64,000 bases of DNA. Origin: Alloalcanivorax gelatiniphagus (GTDB taxonomy: Bacteria > Pseudomonadota > Gammaproteobacteria > Pseudomonadales > Alcanivoracaceae). Both the position numbers and the translations under genes were made by a program. This document shows, one piece after another, positions 1 through 8,944 of the stretch. The notes beneath the pieces are model-generated. The model had not been told where the DNA came from. It made no database searches and saw only the letters and a program-made list of their open reading frames with translations. Every line of letters begins with the position of its first letter. The first letter of the stretch is position 1. Where the stretch lies: assembly GCF_005938655.1 (NCBI RefSeq), contig NZ_VCQT01000030.1, positions 1-64,000 on the forward strand, written 5' to 3'.

Positions 1-75
1 TGGGCGTGGGGAGAGATGGGCCCGCTAGGCTTTGCTTCGCTCGCCTAGCTTGGGTGGGCGTTGTTGTGTGCCTTT

Positions 76-98
76 GTAGGAGCCGCTTTAGCCGCGAT
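76..98 (+). repeat. GTAG-type REP, diverged copy
   Basis: A 23-bp match to the REP family that recurs through the window (GTAG followed by a GAGCGGCTTCAGCCGCG palindrome). This copy has C for G in the left arm and T for C at the loop, so one stem pair is lost. It is followed by imperfect tandem copies of a GCGTTGGGGCG motif (about 109-153), the same linker motif found between REPs near 38.3 kb and 39.6 kb. Confidence 0.7.
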
Positions 99-243
99 AG
101 GCGTTGGGGCGAGATCGGCGTTGGGGCGAGATCGGCGTTGGGGGCGCCAGGCTTCGCGTTGCTCGCCTGGCTTGGGTATATGGCGAGTCTTGGGCTGAGA
201 TGGGAGTGGGTCCGGGTAGAGGGGCACCGGGGAGGATTGATTC

Positions 244-324
244 GCCCGGGCCTTTGGGCCCGGGCTCACCCCTTCGGGGCGCCGCCGCGTGCGGCGGCGT
301 CCTGCGCCGGCCCGTAGGGCCGGC
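244..324. other. Four consecutive G+C-rich hairpins in the non-coding left edge
   Basis: Within about 80 bp there are four back-to-back perfect stems: 244-252/257-265 (9 bp), 269-272/276-279 (4 bp, TTC loop), 280-288/291-299 (9 bp, GT loop) and 306-313/317-324 (8 bp, GTA loop). None is followed by a T run, so they do not look like intrinsic terminators. I see no convincing gene between positions 1 and 422; the open frames there have no ribosome-binding site and no recognisable protein. The region may be the 3' side of a gene lying outside the window. Confidence 0.6.
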
Positions 325-367
325 TTGTCGAACCCGGGGGGGTTCTCTAAATACTTCCCCAGTATGG

Positions 368-424
368 CATCTGAAATGAAAAGGGCCCCGCTTCTTTGAA
401 GCGGGGCCCTTTTCATTTCAGATG
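368..424 (-). terminator. Intrinsic terminator of tRNA-Arg, 27-bp perfect stem
   Basis: Positions 368-394 and 398-424 are perfect reverse complements separated by a 3-nt loop. Read on the minus strand the core is a GGGCCCCGCTTC stem followed by TTTT, directly after the tRNA. The outermost base pairs include the last two bases (CA) of the tRNA 3' CCA, so the full structure would compete with the mature tRNA 3' end. Confidence 0.85.
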
Positions 425-499
425 GCGCACCGGGGAGGATTCGAACCCCCGACCTCCTGGTTCGTAGCCAGATGCTCTATCCAACTGAGCTACCGGTGC
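423..499 (-). tRNA. tRNA-Arg (anticodon ACG)
   Basis: The minus strand folds into a complete cloverleaf: acceptor GCACCGG/CCGGTGC, D stem GCTC/GAGC, anticodon stem TCTGG/CCAGG with loop CTACGAA (anticodon ACG), and T stem GGGGG/CCTCC with TTCGAAT loop. The discriminator is G and CCA is encoded. Anticodon ACG is normally edited to ICG and reads CGU, CGC and CGA. It is a single gene followed at once by a strong terminator. Confidence 0.97.
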
Positions 500-604
500 G
501 GGCTTGTCGGCGTTGGCCGTCAAGAGGCGCGCATTATTCCCAATGGGCCGGGGGGAGTCAAGCCGGGGTCGGTGAATTCTTGCGCAAACAGTCGGATTTC
601 GTGG

Positions 605-1084
605 TTAGTCGTCCGCGGTTTCCATTTGTTTCTGCAGGTAATTCTCGATGCCGACCTTGTCGATCAGCTCGATCTGAGTTTCCAGCCAGTCGATGTGCTC
701 TTCCTCGGATTCGAGGATGCGGCGCAGCAGGTCCCGGGAGACGTAGTCGCGGATGGATTCGCAGTATTCCATGCCGTCGCGCAGGTCCGGGAGGGCCATA
801 TGCTCCAGTTTCAGGTCACATTCGAGCATTTCGCGGGCGTTTTCGCCGATCATCAGCTTGCCCAGGTCCTGCAGGTTGGGGATGCCTTCCAGGAACAGGA
901 TGCGTTCCACCAGCCAGTCGGCGTGTTTCATTTCGTCGATGGACTCGTGGTATTCCTTCTCGTACAAGGCGTGCAGACCCCAATCCTTGTACATCTTGGC
1001 GTGCAGGAAATACTGGTTGATGGCGATGAGCTCGTTGCCCAGGGCGCGGTTGAGGTGTTCGATGACTTTCTTGTCGCCTTTCAT
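605..1084 (-). CDS. bfr: Bacterioferritin (haem-containing iron storage ferritin)
   Basis: A 159-residue protein, the usual length for Bfr, forming a 24-mer cage that oxidises Fe(II) and stores ferric mineral. The di-iron ferroxidase ligands E18, E51, H54, E94, E127 and H130 are in place, as is Y25. M52 (in EMKHADWL) is the axial ligand of the intersubunit haem b. The start at 1084 fits the family N-terminus [12 protein letters not shown] and has GGAGA upstream; a longer frame exists but is not family-like. bfd lies upstream on the same strand, 226 bp away, with a Fur-like site between. Confidence 0.97.
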   Translation of the reverse strand: MKGDKKVIEHLNRALGNELIAINQYFLHAKMYKDWGLHALYEKEYHESIDEMKHADWLVERILFLEGIPNLQDLGKLMIGENAREMLECDLKLEHMALPDLRDGMEYCESIRDYVSRDLLRRILESEEEHIDWLETQIELIDKVGIENYLQKQMETADD

Positions 1085-1192
1085 GCCATGTCTCCGGTGC
1101 CGGGGTGCGATGGCGCCTATTGTTGTGCAATAGACCACCCCCGACAAGGGTCGGCGACAAAAAAATTCAGTAAATACAAGTAGTTATAGAAA

Positions 1193-1207
1193 TGAGAATC
1201 AGTCTTC
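1193..1207 (-). promoter_or_regulatory. Possible Fur-like half site upstream of bfr
   Basis: The plus strand reads TGAGAAT-C-AGTCTTC, one good half of the Fur 7-1-7 inverted repeat with a weaker second half, about 109 bp upstream of bfr. It suggests iron-dependent control. Position and partial match are the only evidence. Confidence 0.3.
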
Positions 1208-1310
1208 TCGAATCCGCCGGAGGCCCGCTCCTGGCTTGGCGCCCTACCCCTGGGGGTATCTTGCCTGGCTGGGCGGCCACGGGCCCGGGTGGTTCCGAAG
1301 TGCGGTACGG

Positions 1311-1544
1311 TCAGGCGGTCCTTGGCCAGAACTGTACGACTTCACCCAGGCTGGCGGAGAGAGAGGAGGTCGCCGGCATGGCGTTACGGGTATCACGCAA
1401 TACCTGACGGGCGTGCCGTGCACATTTAGCACACTGACTGCCAACCCCAAGTTCCCGACGAAGATCACGCAGGCTGTCGCAACCGCTTTCGGCTGCTTCC
1501 CGTATTTGGCTGTCGGTGATGCCGTTGCAGAGACATACGTACAT
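1311..1544 (-). CDS. bfd: Bacterioferritin-associated ferredoxin
   Basis: A 77-residue BFD-like [2Fe-2S] protein starting MYVCLCNGITDSQIREA. The four cluster cysteines follow the family pattern CxC near the N-terminus (C4, C6) and CxxC about 32 residues later (QCAKC). Bfd binds Bfr and delivers electrons so that stored ferric iron is reduced and released under iron limitation. The C-terminal tail after the second CxxC (about 35 residues) is a little longer than in typical 64-73 residue homologues. A Fur-box-like site lies 41 bp upstream, fitting the usual iron repression of bfd. The start at 1544 is chosen over one four codons upstream by family match. Confidence 0.93.
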   Translation of the reverse strand: MYVCLCNGITDSQIREAAESGCDSLRDLRRELGVGSQCAKCARHARQVLRDTRNAMPATSSLSASLGEVVQFWPRTA

Positions 1545-1584
1545 GGCTACGCCCACTCCTCAATCTCAGGGAACAGGCTAACTC

Positions 1585-1601
1585 TAATGCGAATTGTTAT
1601 C
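1585..1601 (-). promoter_or_regulatory. Probable Fur box upstream of bfd
   Basis: On the minus strand the sequence is GATAACAATTCGCATTA, close to gammaproteobacterial Fur boxes (GATAATnATnATTCGCATT type). It ends 41 bp before the bfd start, where it could overlap the promoter. Fur control of bfd is well established in Pseudomonas and enterics; here it is inferred from sequence. Confidence 0.55.
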
Positions 1602-1640
1602 AACACCTTTTCGGCACACCGTTTACGGCGTCACAAATAA

Positions 1641-1665
1641 CACCGCCCCCGGAAAGGGGGCGGTG
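1641..1665 (-). terminator. Intrinsic terminator of the H1-like gene
   Basis: A 10-bp stem CACCGCCCCC/GGGGGCGGTG with a 5-nt loop. On the minus strand it is followed by TTATTT. It lies 25 bp past the stop of the Lys/Ala-rich gene. Confidence 0.8.
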
Positions 1666-1690
1666 TCAGTGCGACCGGTCCGGGGACCGC

Positions 1691-2563
1691 TCAGCTTTGC
1701 GTGGTGCCGTCGCTGTTGCCGGTGGTGCTTTGCTTGCGGGCCGGGGTCTTGCGGGCCGCGCTCTTCTTGCGGGGGGTGGTTTTGCGGGCGGCGGTTTTGC
1801 GTGCCGGCGCTTTCCGGGTGCTCTTCTTGGCGGTGCTTGCCTTACCGGCGGTGCTCTTCTTGGCAGCGCTCTTCTTGGCGGTGCTGCTCTTCTTGGCGGC
1901 GGTTTTTTTCGCCGCGCTCTTACCGGCGGTGGTCTTCTTCTTGGCGGCGGCTTTCTTCGCCGCGCTCTTTTCCTTGGCGGCGGCCTTGCGGGCGGCGCTC
2001 TTGGCCTTCTGCTCGGCTTTCTTCTGAGCGGCCTTGGCTTTCTTCGCCAGCTTGCGCTCGTAGTCACGCATCTTGGTGGAAAGATTGCGCTGAGCGGTAC
2101 GCAATTTTTTCTTCTCGCGGGTGACCACTTGCTTGGCGGCCTGAATCTCGGCGCGAATCACTTTCGACTCGCCGCGCAGATCCTGAAGCTTGAGGCGCTG
2201 GGTGTTCATCTTGCCACGAGCGGTGTCCACGGCGCGCTTGGCGGCGGCGGTGGCATTCTTCTTGGCTTTATCCCGGCGTGCGGCCAGATCGGCGCGCAGC
2301 TTACCGAGCTTGCCGTCCTCGGTTTCGATCTTTTTCTTCTGACGGTCCAGTCGGACTTCCGCCTGGGAAACTTTCTTCTCCGCCTGGGCAACCGCCTTGT
2401 CCTGAAGCTTGAACTTGGATTCGGCGTTGCTTACCGACTTGGGAACAGCCGGTGCCTTGGCGGTGGTTTTCTTGGCCGCCGTCTTGGCGGCCGGAGTTTT
2501 GCGAGCGGCGGCTTTCTTGCGCGTTGCGCGTTTGCTCGCTGCTTTTTTTGCTGCTCGGGCCAT
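1691..2563 (-). CDS. Histone H1-like Lys/Ala-rich DNA-binding protein
   Basis: A 290-residue, very basic protein. Residues 1-40 are a Lys/Ala/Arg-rich tail. Residues about 45-185 are a predicted coiled coil rich in K, E, Q and R (repeats such as KKKIETEDGKLGKLRADL). Residues about 185-290 are AAKKSAAKK-type repeats resembling the tails of AlgP/AlgR3 and eukaryotic H1. Such proteins bind DNA non-specifically and may act in nucleoid organisation; AlgP was linked to alginate control in Pseudomonas. The N-terminal part does not match AlgP that I can recognise, so no symbol is given. The start has AGGAG 8-9 nt upstream, and the gene has its own terminator. Confidence 0.8.
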   Translation of the reverse strand: MARAAKKAASKRATRKKAAARKTPAAKTAAKKTTAKAPAVPKSVSNAESKFKLQDKAVAQAEKKVSQAEVRLDRQKKKIETEDGKLGKLRADLAARRDKAKKNATAAAKRAVDTARGKMNTQRLKLQDLRGESKVIRAEIQAAKQVVTREKKKLRTAQRNLSTKMRDYERKLAKKAKAAQKKAEQKAKSAARKAAAKEKSAAKKAAAKKKTTAGKSAAKKTAAKKSSTAKKSAAKKSTAGKASTAKKSTRKAPARKTAARKTTPRKKSAARKTPARKQSTTGNSDGTTQS

Positions 2564-2670
2564 GATCGATCTCCTAATCTATGACGTCGTTTTTCTGCGA
2601 CAGTCGGAAAGTAGCATAAAAAAAAATACGTTGGTACATTATTTGATCAGGAGACGGGGCTACTAAAGTA

Positions 2671-2700
2671 AAAAATAAAAAAGAGGGACTTTTCAGTCCC
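2671..2700 (-). terminator. Intrinsic terminator of hemH
   Basis: On the minus strand GGGACT-GAAA-AGTCCC is followed by a T-rich run (CTCTTTTTTATTTTTT), 45 bp past the hemH stop. Confidence 0.85.
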
Positions 2701-2744
2701 CCTTCTTGGTCATCGACCGCTTTTCTTTTGTGTTTTCCTGACAG

Positions 2745-3713
2745 TCACGAAGGCTTCGGCAGATTCTCTTCAACGATGCGCGCCAGCGCTTCGATGTGTC
2801 CCTGGTCGGCATTGAGCGCGGGAATGTATTGAAAGCGTTCACCGCCGGCACCAAGAAAGATTTCCCGATTCTCCGCGTCGATTTCCTCCAGGGTTTCCAG
2901 ACAATCGGCGGAAAAACCGGGGCACACCAACTGCACCGAACGCACGCCCTGCCCGGCCCAGGCTTCAAGACTTTTATCGGTGTAAGGCTGCAGCCATTCC
3001 TTGGGGCCGAACCGTGACTGGAAGGTGATCGCCCATTCGTCATCGGCCAGCGCCAACCGTTCCGCGATCAGATGGGCGGAGCGCCGGCAGCGTTCGCCAT
3101 AGCGGTCACCCTTGTCTTCGTATTCCTTGGGAATGCCATGGAAGGAAAACACCAGCTTGTCGGCGCCGCCATGCTGTTCCCGGAAGGCGCGGATGCTGTC
3201 GGCCATGGCCTCCACCCAGGCCGGGTGCTCCCAGTAGTCACGGATCAGGGACAAGCCGGGCAGCTCCCGGCGACCGTGCATCCAGTTCGCCACCACGTCG
3301 GCCACGGCGCCGGTGGTGGAGCCGGAGTATTGCGGATAAAGCGGCAGGATCACCAGGTGGTCGTAGCCTTCACCGGCCAGTTCATCCAGCAGCGGGCGCA
3401 TGGCCGGGCGGCCATAGCGCATGGCGTAACGGACGGTAACACCGAGCCGGGTTTCCAGTTCCCGGGCCTGGCGTTCGGTGATCTCCCGAATCGGCGAATC
3501 CTCATTCCACACCGAGGCGTACAGGCGCGCCACCCGGCGCGGCCGGAACGGCAACACCACCAGACGCAGCACGAAGAACCACAGCCAGCGCGGCGCTTCC
3601 ACCACCCTCGGATCGGACAGAAATTCCTTCAGATAGGCACGTACCGCCGGCGCGGTGGGCGCATCCGGCGTTCCCAGATTAACAACGACCACGGCGGTCT
3701 TCGATGCGGACAT
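2745..3713 (-). CDS. hemH: Ferrochelatase
   Basis: A 322-residue protein of normal bacterial length. It inserts Fe(II) into protoporphyrin IX, the last step of haem synthesis, at the inner face of the cytoplasmic membrane. Family motifs are visible: VNLGTPDAP near the N-terminus, LPLYPQYSGSTTG, the catalytic-His segment SFHGIPKEYEDKGDRYGE, and TFQSRFGPKEWLQPYT. The start is supported by AAGGAGG 7 nt upstream. It lies among iron genes and upstream of the haem-requiring ccm operon on the same strand. Confidence 0.97.
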   Translation of the reverse strand: MSASKTAVVVVNLGTPDAPTAPAVRAYLKEFLSDPRVVEAPRWLWFFVLRLVVLPFRPRRVARLYASVWNEDSPIREITERQARELETRLGVTVRYAMRYGRPAMRPLLDELAGEGYDHLVILPLYPQYSGSTTGAVADVVANWMHGRRELPGLSLIRDYWEHPAWVEAMADSIRAFREQHGGADKLVFSFHGIPKEYEDKGDRYGERCRRSAHLIAERLALADDEWAITFQSRFGPKEWLQPYTDKSLEAWAGQGVRSVQLVCPGFSADCLETLEEIDAENREIFLGAGGERFQYIPALNADQGHIEALARIVEENLPKPS

Positions 3714-3842
3714 AGGTTTCCTCCTTGGCGCGGCATCAAACCCGAGCCAGGGTCAATGGAGAGTGAGCGGCATTCTAGCGGCTAAAAAACAACGCCCCAA
3801 GACCGGCATCAAGATACCGGCCGGAGGGCCCGGCGCGATAAA

Positions 3843-3869
3843 CAAAAAAGGGGAAGCTTCCGCTTCCCC
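3843..3869 (-). terminator. Intrinsic terminator of adk
   Basis: An 8-bp stem GGGGAAGC/GCTTCCCC with a 4-nt loop. The minus strand continues into TTTTTTG. It lies about 40 bp after the adk stop. Confidence 0.85.
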
Positions 3870-3908
3870 TTTCTTTCCGGTGGCGCGTCCTCTGAAAAGA
3901 GGGCGGCG

Positions 3909-4667
<759 letters not shown>

Positions 4668-5693
4668 TCAGCGGCCAAGTTCGATAATCGCCGCCGGCTG
4701 CGCGTCCGGATCCAGGCTCTGCGGGGCGCTGCCCAGGTGCGCCTGCTCCACGCTGGAGCCCGGCGCCGGGGTGTAACGGGCCGCCACTCGCAGGGTGTCG
4801 ATCCGCTCCGGATAGTTACGCAGCCAGTCGTCGGCGCCCAGGGTCACGGTGACCGGAAAGGAGTCCACCAGCACCCGCCGCGCCGCCAGCGGCTGGCCGC
4901 TGCCGCCCTCCTGGCGCAGGAACACGAACAGGGTGCCGCCATCGGGCAGGTCCGGCGCGCGCACCGTGAAGGTCAGGTTCTGAAGCCGGGCACCCCGCTG
5001 CTGCTGGGCCTCGGCGCGGGCCAGACCCTGGCGGATCAGATTACCGGCCTCGCCGTCGCCGTGGCGTACCAGCAGGGCCCGCCAGGAGTCGGCGGCCAGC
5101 TCGAAGCGGCGCGCCTCGGTGGCGGCCATGGCGCGCAGCATCAGGGCGCCGTCATGGGTGGGGTTGTCGGCCAGCACCTGGCGAATCTGGGCGTCGGCCT
5201 CATCGTTGAGGCGGCCCTGGTTCTGGGCGATCAGCCCCCGGGCCAGCAGCAGGCGGGCACCGTCGTCCCGCGGGTCCAGGGCCAGCGCCCGCCGCGCCGC
5301 TTCCTGGGCCTGGGCCGGTGCGCCCAGTTGATCGTAGAGCAGCCCCAGGGTGTACCAGCCCGGCAAGGTCGGGTCGCGCACTACCTTGGCCTGCAGCACC
5401 CGGGTCAGGGCCTGGGCGGAAATATCGTGGTCCTCATCGCTGGGGCCTTCGCCACGGATCACCCGCTCCGCCACCGCATCGTAGCGGCGCTGTTCGGAGA
5501 GCCAGTCCAGGGTTTCCGGATGCAGGCCCAGGGTCAGATAACCCAGCCCCGCCAGGCCCGCCACCAGCAGCGGCAGGGCCAGCCCGCTCCATGTCACCGG
5601 GGCGCCGGCGCGGCGGCTTTCGCGCCGCCACAGCAGAAAACCCACCAGCACCGCCAGCACCAAAACCAGCGGCAAAATCACGAAAACGGTCAT
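4668..5693 (-). CDS. ccmI: Cytochrome c-type biogenesis protein CcmI (CycH)
   Basis: A 341-residue membrane-anchored chaperone for apocytochrome c. There is an N-terminal transmembrane segment (residues about 3-22), basic residues, and a second hydrophobic segment (about 36-53, PLLVAGLAGLGYLTLGL). TPR repeats follow (for example LPGWYTLGLLYDQLGAPAQA), then a periplasmic beta-rich C-terminal domain typical of fused CcmI. The start at 5693 overlaps the ccmH stop as ATGA; the in-frame extension upstream lies inside ccmH. It is the last gene of the ccmFGHI unit. Confidence 0.9.
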   Translation of the reverse strand: MTVFVILPLVLVLAVLVGFLLWRRESRRAGAPVTWSGLALPLLVAGLAGLGYLTLGLHPETLDWLSEQRRYDAVAERVIRGEGPSDEDHDISAQALTRVLQAKVVRDPTLPGWYTLGLLYDQLGAPAQAQEAARRALALDPRDDGARLLLARGLIAQNQGRLNDEADAQIRQVLADNPTHDGALMLRAMAATEARRFELAADSWRALLVRHGDGEAGNLIRQGLARAEAQQQRGARLQNLTFTVRAPDLPDGGTLFVFLRQEGGSGQPLAARRVLVDSFPVTVTLGADDWLRNYPERIDTLRVAARYTPAPGSSVEQAHLGSAPQSLDPDAQPAAIIELGR

Positions 5694-6106
5694 GTCCGGT
5701 CGTCCTCCTCCAGCTCGGCACTCCGGCTGGCGCGGCGCACCAGCATGACGATGGCCAGCACCCCGATCAGCATCAGCCCAAGCGGGCCCATCCACAGGAT
5801 CGCGGTGCGTTCATTGACCGGCGGCCGGTAACTGACGAAATCGCCGTAGCGGGTCACGAAGAAGTCCACCACTTCCTGGTCGCTGTGGCCTTCGCGGATC
5901 ATGCTGGCGGTGCGGTCACGCATGTCCCGGGCAATCTGCGCGTCGGAATCGGCGATGCTCTGGTTCTGGCATTTGGGGCAGCGCAGTTCCTCGGTGAGCC
6001 GGTGGAAGCGGTCCTGCTGGTCGGTGGTATCGAACTGATAGATATCGATGGCCGCCTGCAGCGGCGCCGCCAGCACCAGGGTCAGCAACAACAGCCAGCG
6101 AATCAT
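5690..6106 (-). CDS. ccmH: Cytochrome c-type biogenesis protein CcmH (CcmL/NrfF type)
   Basis: A 138-residue thiol oxidoreductase of the haem ligation complex. It has a signal peptide or anchor at residues 1-18, the hallmark motif LRCPKCQNQSIADSDA with the redox CxxC, and a C-terminal transmembrane helix (about 103-124). It reduces the haem-binding cysteines of apocytochrome c in the periplasm. ATGA overlaps on both sides (with ccmG and ccmI) indicate translational coupling. Confidence 0.95.
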   Translation of the reverse strand: MIRWLLLLTLVLAAPLQAAIDIYQFDTTDQQDRFHRLTEELRCPKCQNQSIADSDAQIARDMRDRTASMIREGHSDQEVVDFFVTRYGDFVSYRPPVNERTAILWMGPLGLMLIGVLAIVMLVRRASRSAELEEDDRT

Positions 6107-6657
6107 GACGGGCCTCCCAGCGGATTACCCGCCTGACGCAACACCGGCGCGAACTTCTCGTCCCAGGCGCGCTGGTTCAGCTCGCCCACATGACGCAGCA
6201 CGATCTCACCACGGGGGTTGATCAGAAAAGTTTCCGGCGCGCCGTACACGCCCAGATCCAGACCCAGCTGGCCATCGGCGTCGACGATCACCTCGCTGAA
6301 GGGATTGCCGTAGCGGGCTAGGTAATCCCGGGCCTTGTCGTCCTCGTCCTTGTAGTCCATGCCGACGATGGGCACGCCGCGCTGGGCCAGTTCCAGCAGA
6401 TAGGGATGCTCCACGTAGCAAGTGGGACACCAGGTGCCCCACACGTTGAGCAGCTGCCACTGGCCGGTGAGGCGCTCCTCGGTGAGCGTGTCTCCGGTGA
6501 TCAGCGACGGTTTGGAAAACCCGGGCACCGGCTTGCCGGCCAGGGCCGACGGCAGTTCCTCGGGGTTACGACCCAAACCGCTGGCCAACAACAGGGCCAG
6601 CGCCACGAACCCCACCAGGGGCAGGAATACCCAAAGTCCGGTGTTTTTCTTACTCAT
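6103..6657 (-). CDS. ccmG: Thiol:disulfide interchange protein CcmG/DsbE
   Basis: A 184-residue membrane-tethered periplasmic thioredoxin. The N-terminal anchor spans residues about 8-27, and the thioredoxin fold carries the active site WGTWCPTCYVEHP and the CcmG-type acidic segment GVYGAPETFLI. It keeps CcmH or apocytochrome thiols reduced. Its start overlaps the ccmF stop (ATGA) and its stop overlaps the ccmH start. Confidence 0.96.
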   Translation of the reverse strand: MSKKNTGLWVFLPLVGFVALALLLASGLGRNPEELPSALAGKPVPGFSKPSLITGDTLTEERLTGQWQLLNVWGTWCPTCYVEHPYLLELAQRGVPIVGMDYKDEDDKARDYLARYGNPFSEVIVDADGQLGLDLGVYGAPETFLINPRGEIVLRHVGELNQRAWDEKFAPVLRQAGNPLGGPS

Positions 6658-8624
6658 GACGGTTGCTCATAAGCCGGTTCCTCGTCACGGCGGCCGATGT
6701 TCTTGCGATAGCGCGCATCGGTGAGCGCCAGCGCCCCGCCCAGGGCCATGATCAGCGCCCCCAGCCAGATCCAGCGCACCATCGGCTTGTAGTAGATGCG
6801 CACCGCCCAGGCGTCACCTTCAAGGGGCTCGCCCAGGGCCACGTAGAGATCGCGCATCACCCGGCCGTCGATGGCCGCCTCGGTCATCACCTGACCGCCG
6901 GCCCGGTAGGTGCGCTTCTCCGGGTTCATCTCGGTCACCGCCTTGCCGTCCCGGGTGACCAGAAAATGCCCGCGCCGGGAGTCGAAGTTGGCGCCACGGT
7001 AAGTGCTCATCTGGTCGAACTCGAAGCGGTAGCCGCCCACCTCGGCCACGTCGCCGGGGGCCATGCGCACATCGCGCTCCACTTCGTGGTAGCTGACCAC
7101 GGTAACGCCGGCCACCAGCACCGCCAGGCCGCAGTGGGCCAGGACCATGCCGTAGTAACCGCGCCCCAGCTTGCCGAGGCCGCCGGCCAGGCCCCGGTCG
7201 TAGGCCAGCGCCCGGCGCACCACATCCTCCACATGGGAGAACACCACGAACAGACACAGCATGATCGCCAGCACCCCCACCCAGGGGGTCGGCCCGGGCA
7301 GGCGCGCGGCCAGCCAGCCGGCCACCGCCGCCGCCGGCACCAGCCACACCAGCCGGCGTACCAGTTGCGCGCCTTCCTGGCGTTTCCAGTTGCTCATCAC
7401 GCCGGGCACCAGCAACACCATCAGCAGCATGGCCAGGGGCACGAAGAAACTGTTGAAGTAGGGGCTGCGAATCGACACCTTCATGTCCAGGGCCTCACCC
7501 AGCAACGGGTAGAGCGTGCCCATCAGCACCGCCGAGGCGGCGATCAACAACAGCAGGTTGTTGCCCAGCAGGAAGGTCTCCCGGGACAGCCCCTTGAAAC
7601 CGCCCTTGCCTTCCAGTTGACCGGCGCGCAGCGCGAACAGGGTCAGCGCGCCGCCGGCCACCACCACCAGGAAGCCGAGGATAAAGGCGCCACGGCTGGG
7701 GTCATTGGCGAAGGCATGCACCGAGGTGAGCACGCCGGAGCGCACCAGGAAGGTACCCAGCAGGCTCAGGGAAAAAGCGATGATGGCCAGCAGCACGGTC
7801 CAGGCGCGGAACAGATTGCGCTTTTCGCTCACCGCCAGGGAGTGGATCAGGGCGGTGCCGGCCAGCCAGGGCATCAGGGAAGCGTTTTCCACCGGGTCCC
7901 AGAACCACCAGCCGCCCCAGCCCAGTTCGTAATAGGCCCACCAGGACCCCAGGGCGATGCCGACGGTGAGAAAACACCAGGCCACCGTGGTCCAGGGCCG
8001 CGCCCAGCGGGCCCAGGCCGGGTCCAGGTTGCCGGCCAGCAGACCGGCCACGGCGAAGGCGAAGGCCACCGAGAAACCCACATAGCCCATGTACAGCATG
8101 GGCGGGTGCACGATCAGACCCGGGTCCTGCAACAGCGGATTGAGGTCCACGCCGTCGATGGGGAACCAGGGCAGCGAGCGGTCGAAGGGGTTGGAGGTGA
8201 ACAGCATGAAGGCCAGAAAGCCCACCGCGATCATGCCCATCACCGACAGCACCCGCACCACCATATCCAGCGGCACCTTGCGACTGAACAGGCCGACCAG
8301 GGCGCTCCAGCCCCCCAGCATCCAGGCCCACAGCAGCAGCGAGCCCTCGTGGCCGCCCCAGATCGCCGACAGGCGATAACCCAGCGGCAACTCGGAGTTG
8401 CTGTGGTTGGCCACGTAGGTAATGGAGAAGTCGTCGATATAAAAACAATAGCCCAGGGCGACGATGGACACCGTCAGCGCCAGCCATTGCAGCCAGGCCA
8501 GAGGACGAGCGTAGCGCTGCCAGGCTTCCACCCGGCGGTAAACGCCGATCAGGGGAAACACCGCCAACACCAGGGCCGTCGCCATGGCCACCCACAGGGA
8601 GAGATGTCCGATTTCCGCCGCCAC
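6654..8624 (-). CDS. ccmF: Haem lyase CcmF
   Basis: A 656-residue polytopic membrane protein that, with CcmH/I, attaches haem b to apocytochrome c. The WWD domain (WGGWWFWDPVENASLMPW) and the WGGHEGSLLLW motif are present, with many transmembrane helices. The start is taken as GTG at 8624: it has GGAGGA 7 nt upstream and gives the family N-terminus (M)AAEIGHLSLW. A longer frame reaching 8765 would add 47 non-family residues. It is first in the ccmF-G-H-I unit. ccmE and ccmABCD are not beside it, since the divergent neighbour is fabA. Confidence 0.96.
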   Translation of the reverse strand: MAAEIGHLSLWVAMATALVLAVFPLIGVYRRVEAWQRYARPLAWLQWLALTVSIVALGYCFYIDDFSITYVANHSNSELPLGYRLSAIWGGHEGSLLLWAWMLGGWSALVGLFSRKVPLDMVVRVLSVMGMIAVGFLAFMLFTSNPFDRSLPWFPIDGVDLNPLLQDPGLIVHPPMLYMGYVGFSVAFAFAVAGLLAGNLDPAWARWARPWTTVAWCFLTVGIALGSWWAYYELGWGGWWFWDPVENASLMPWLAGTALIHSLAVSEKRNLFRAWTVLLAIIAFSLSLLGTFLVRSGVLTSVHAFANDPSRGAFILGFLVVVAGGALTLFALRAGQLEGKGGFKGLSRETFLLGNNLLLLIAASAVLMGTLYPLLGEALDMKVSIRSPYFNSFFVPLAMLLMVLLVPGVMSNWKRQEGAQLVRRLVWLVPAAAVAGWLAARLPGPTPWVGVLAIMLCLFVVFSHVEDVVRRALAYDRGLAGGLGKLGRGYYGMVLAHCGLAVLVAGVTVVSYHEVERDVRMAPGDVAEVGGYRFEFDQMSTYRGANFDSRRGHFLVTRDGKAVTEMNPEKRTYRAGGQVMTEAAIDGRVMRDLYVALGEPLEGDAWAVRIYYKPMVRWIWLGALIMALGGALALTDARYRKNIGRRDEEPAYEQPS

Positions 8625-8944
8625 TTGTTCCTCCGGCTCATGTGCGCGGGCATCATCGCAGATGATGACCGCTTTGCAAGTGTTCCCGGGCCCCGAAAAG
8701 TCCGGGAATGACCGGCCATTGTCCGAATCAGACAGACCCATGATCCAGACCGGGTATATGGACATATTTTGAGACGCTTACCGGTCGTACCTGGAGAAAG
8801 CGCTCTGATACCATGTCAGATTCGTGAAAGGTCGACACGGTGTAAACTAAGAGTCATCCGGCTTACTTATACTTCTCATCCGGTTCGCGAGGGTCCCGCC
8901 GGGGGGCCATCCGATGCCGACCTGATCTATCTGGAGTCAACGGT
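8625..8944. other. Divergent ccmF/fabA intergenic region
   Basis: These 320 bp separate the divergent ccmF and fabA genes, so promoters for both should lie here. No gene or clear hairpin is visible. An AT-richer patch around 8825-8885 (with CTTACTTATACTTC) is the best promoter candidate for fabA, but I cannot assign -35/-10 boxes or a FabR/DesT-like operator with confidence. Confidence 0.4.

Noticed and set aside
6-416. Open frames in the left 400 bp
   Set aside because: They run through REP sequence, tandem linkers and hairpins, have no ribosome-binding sites and no family resemblance.
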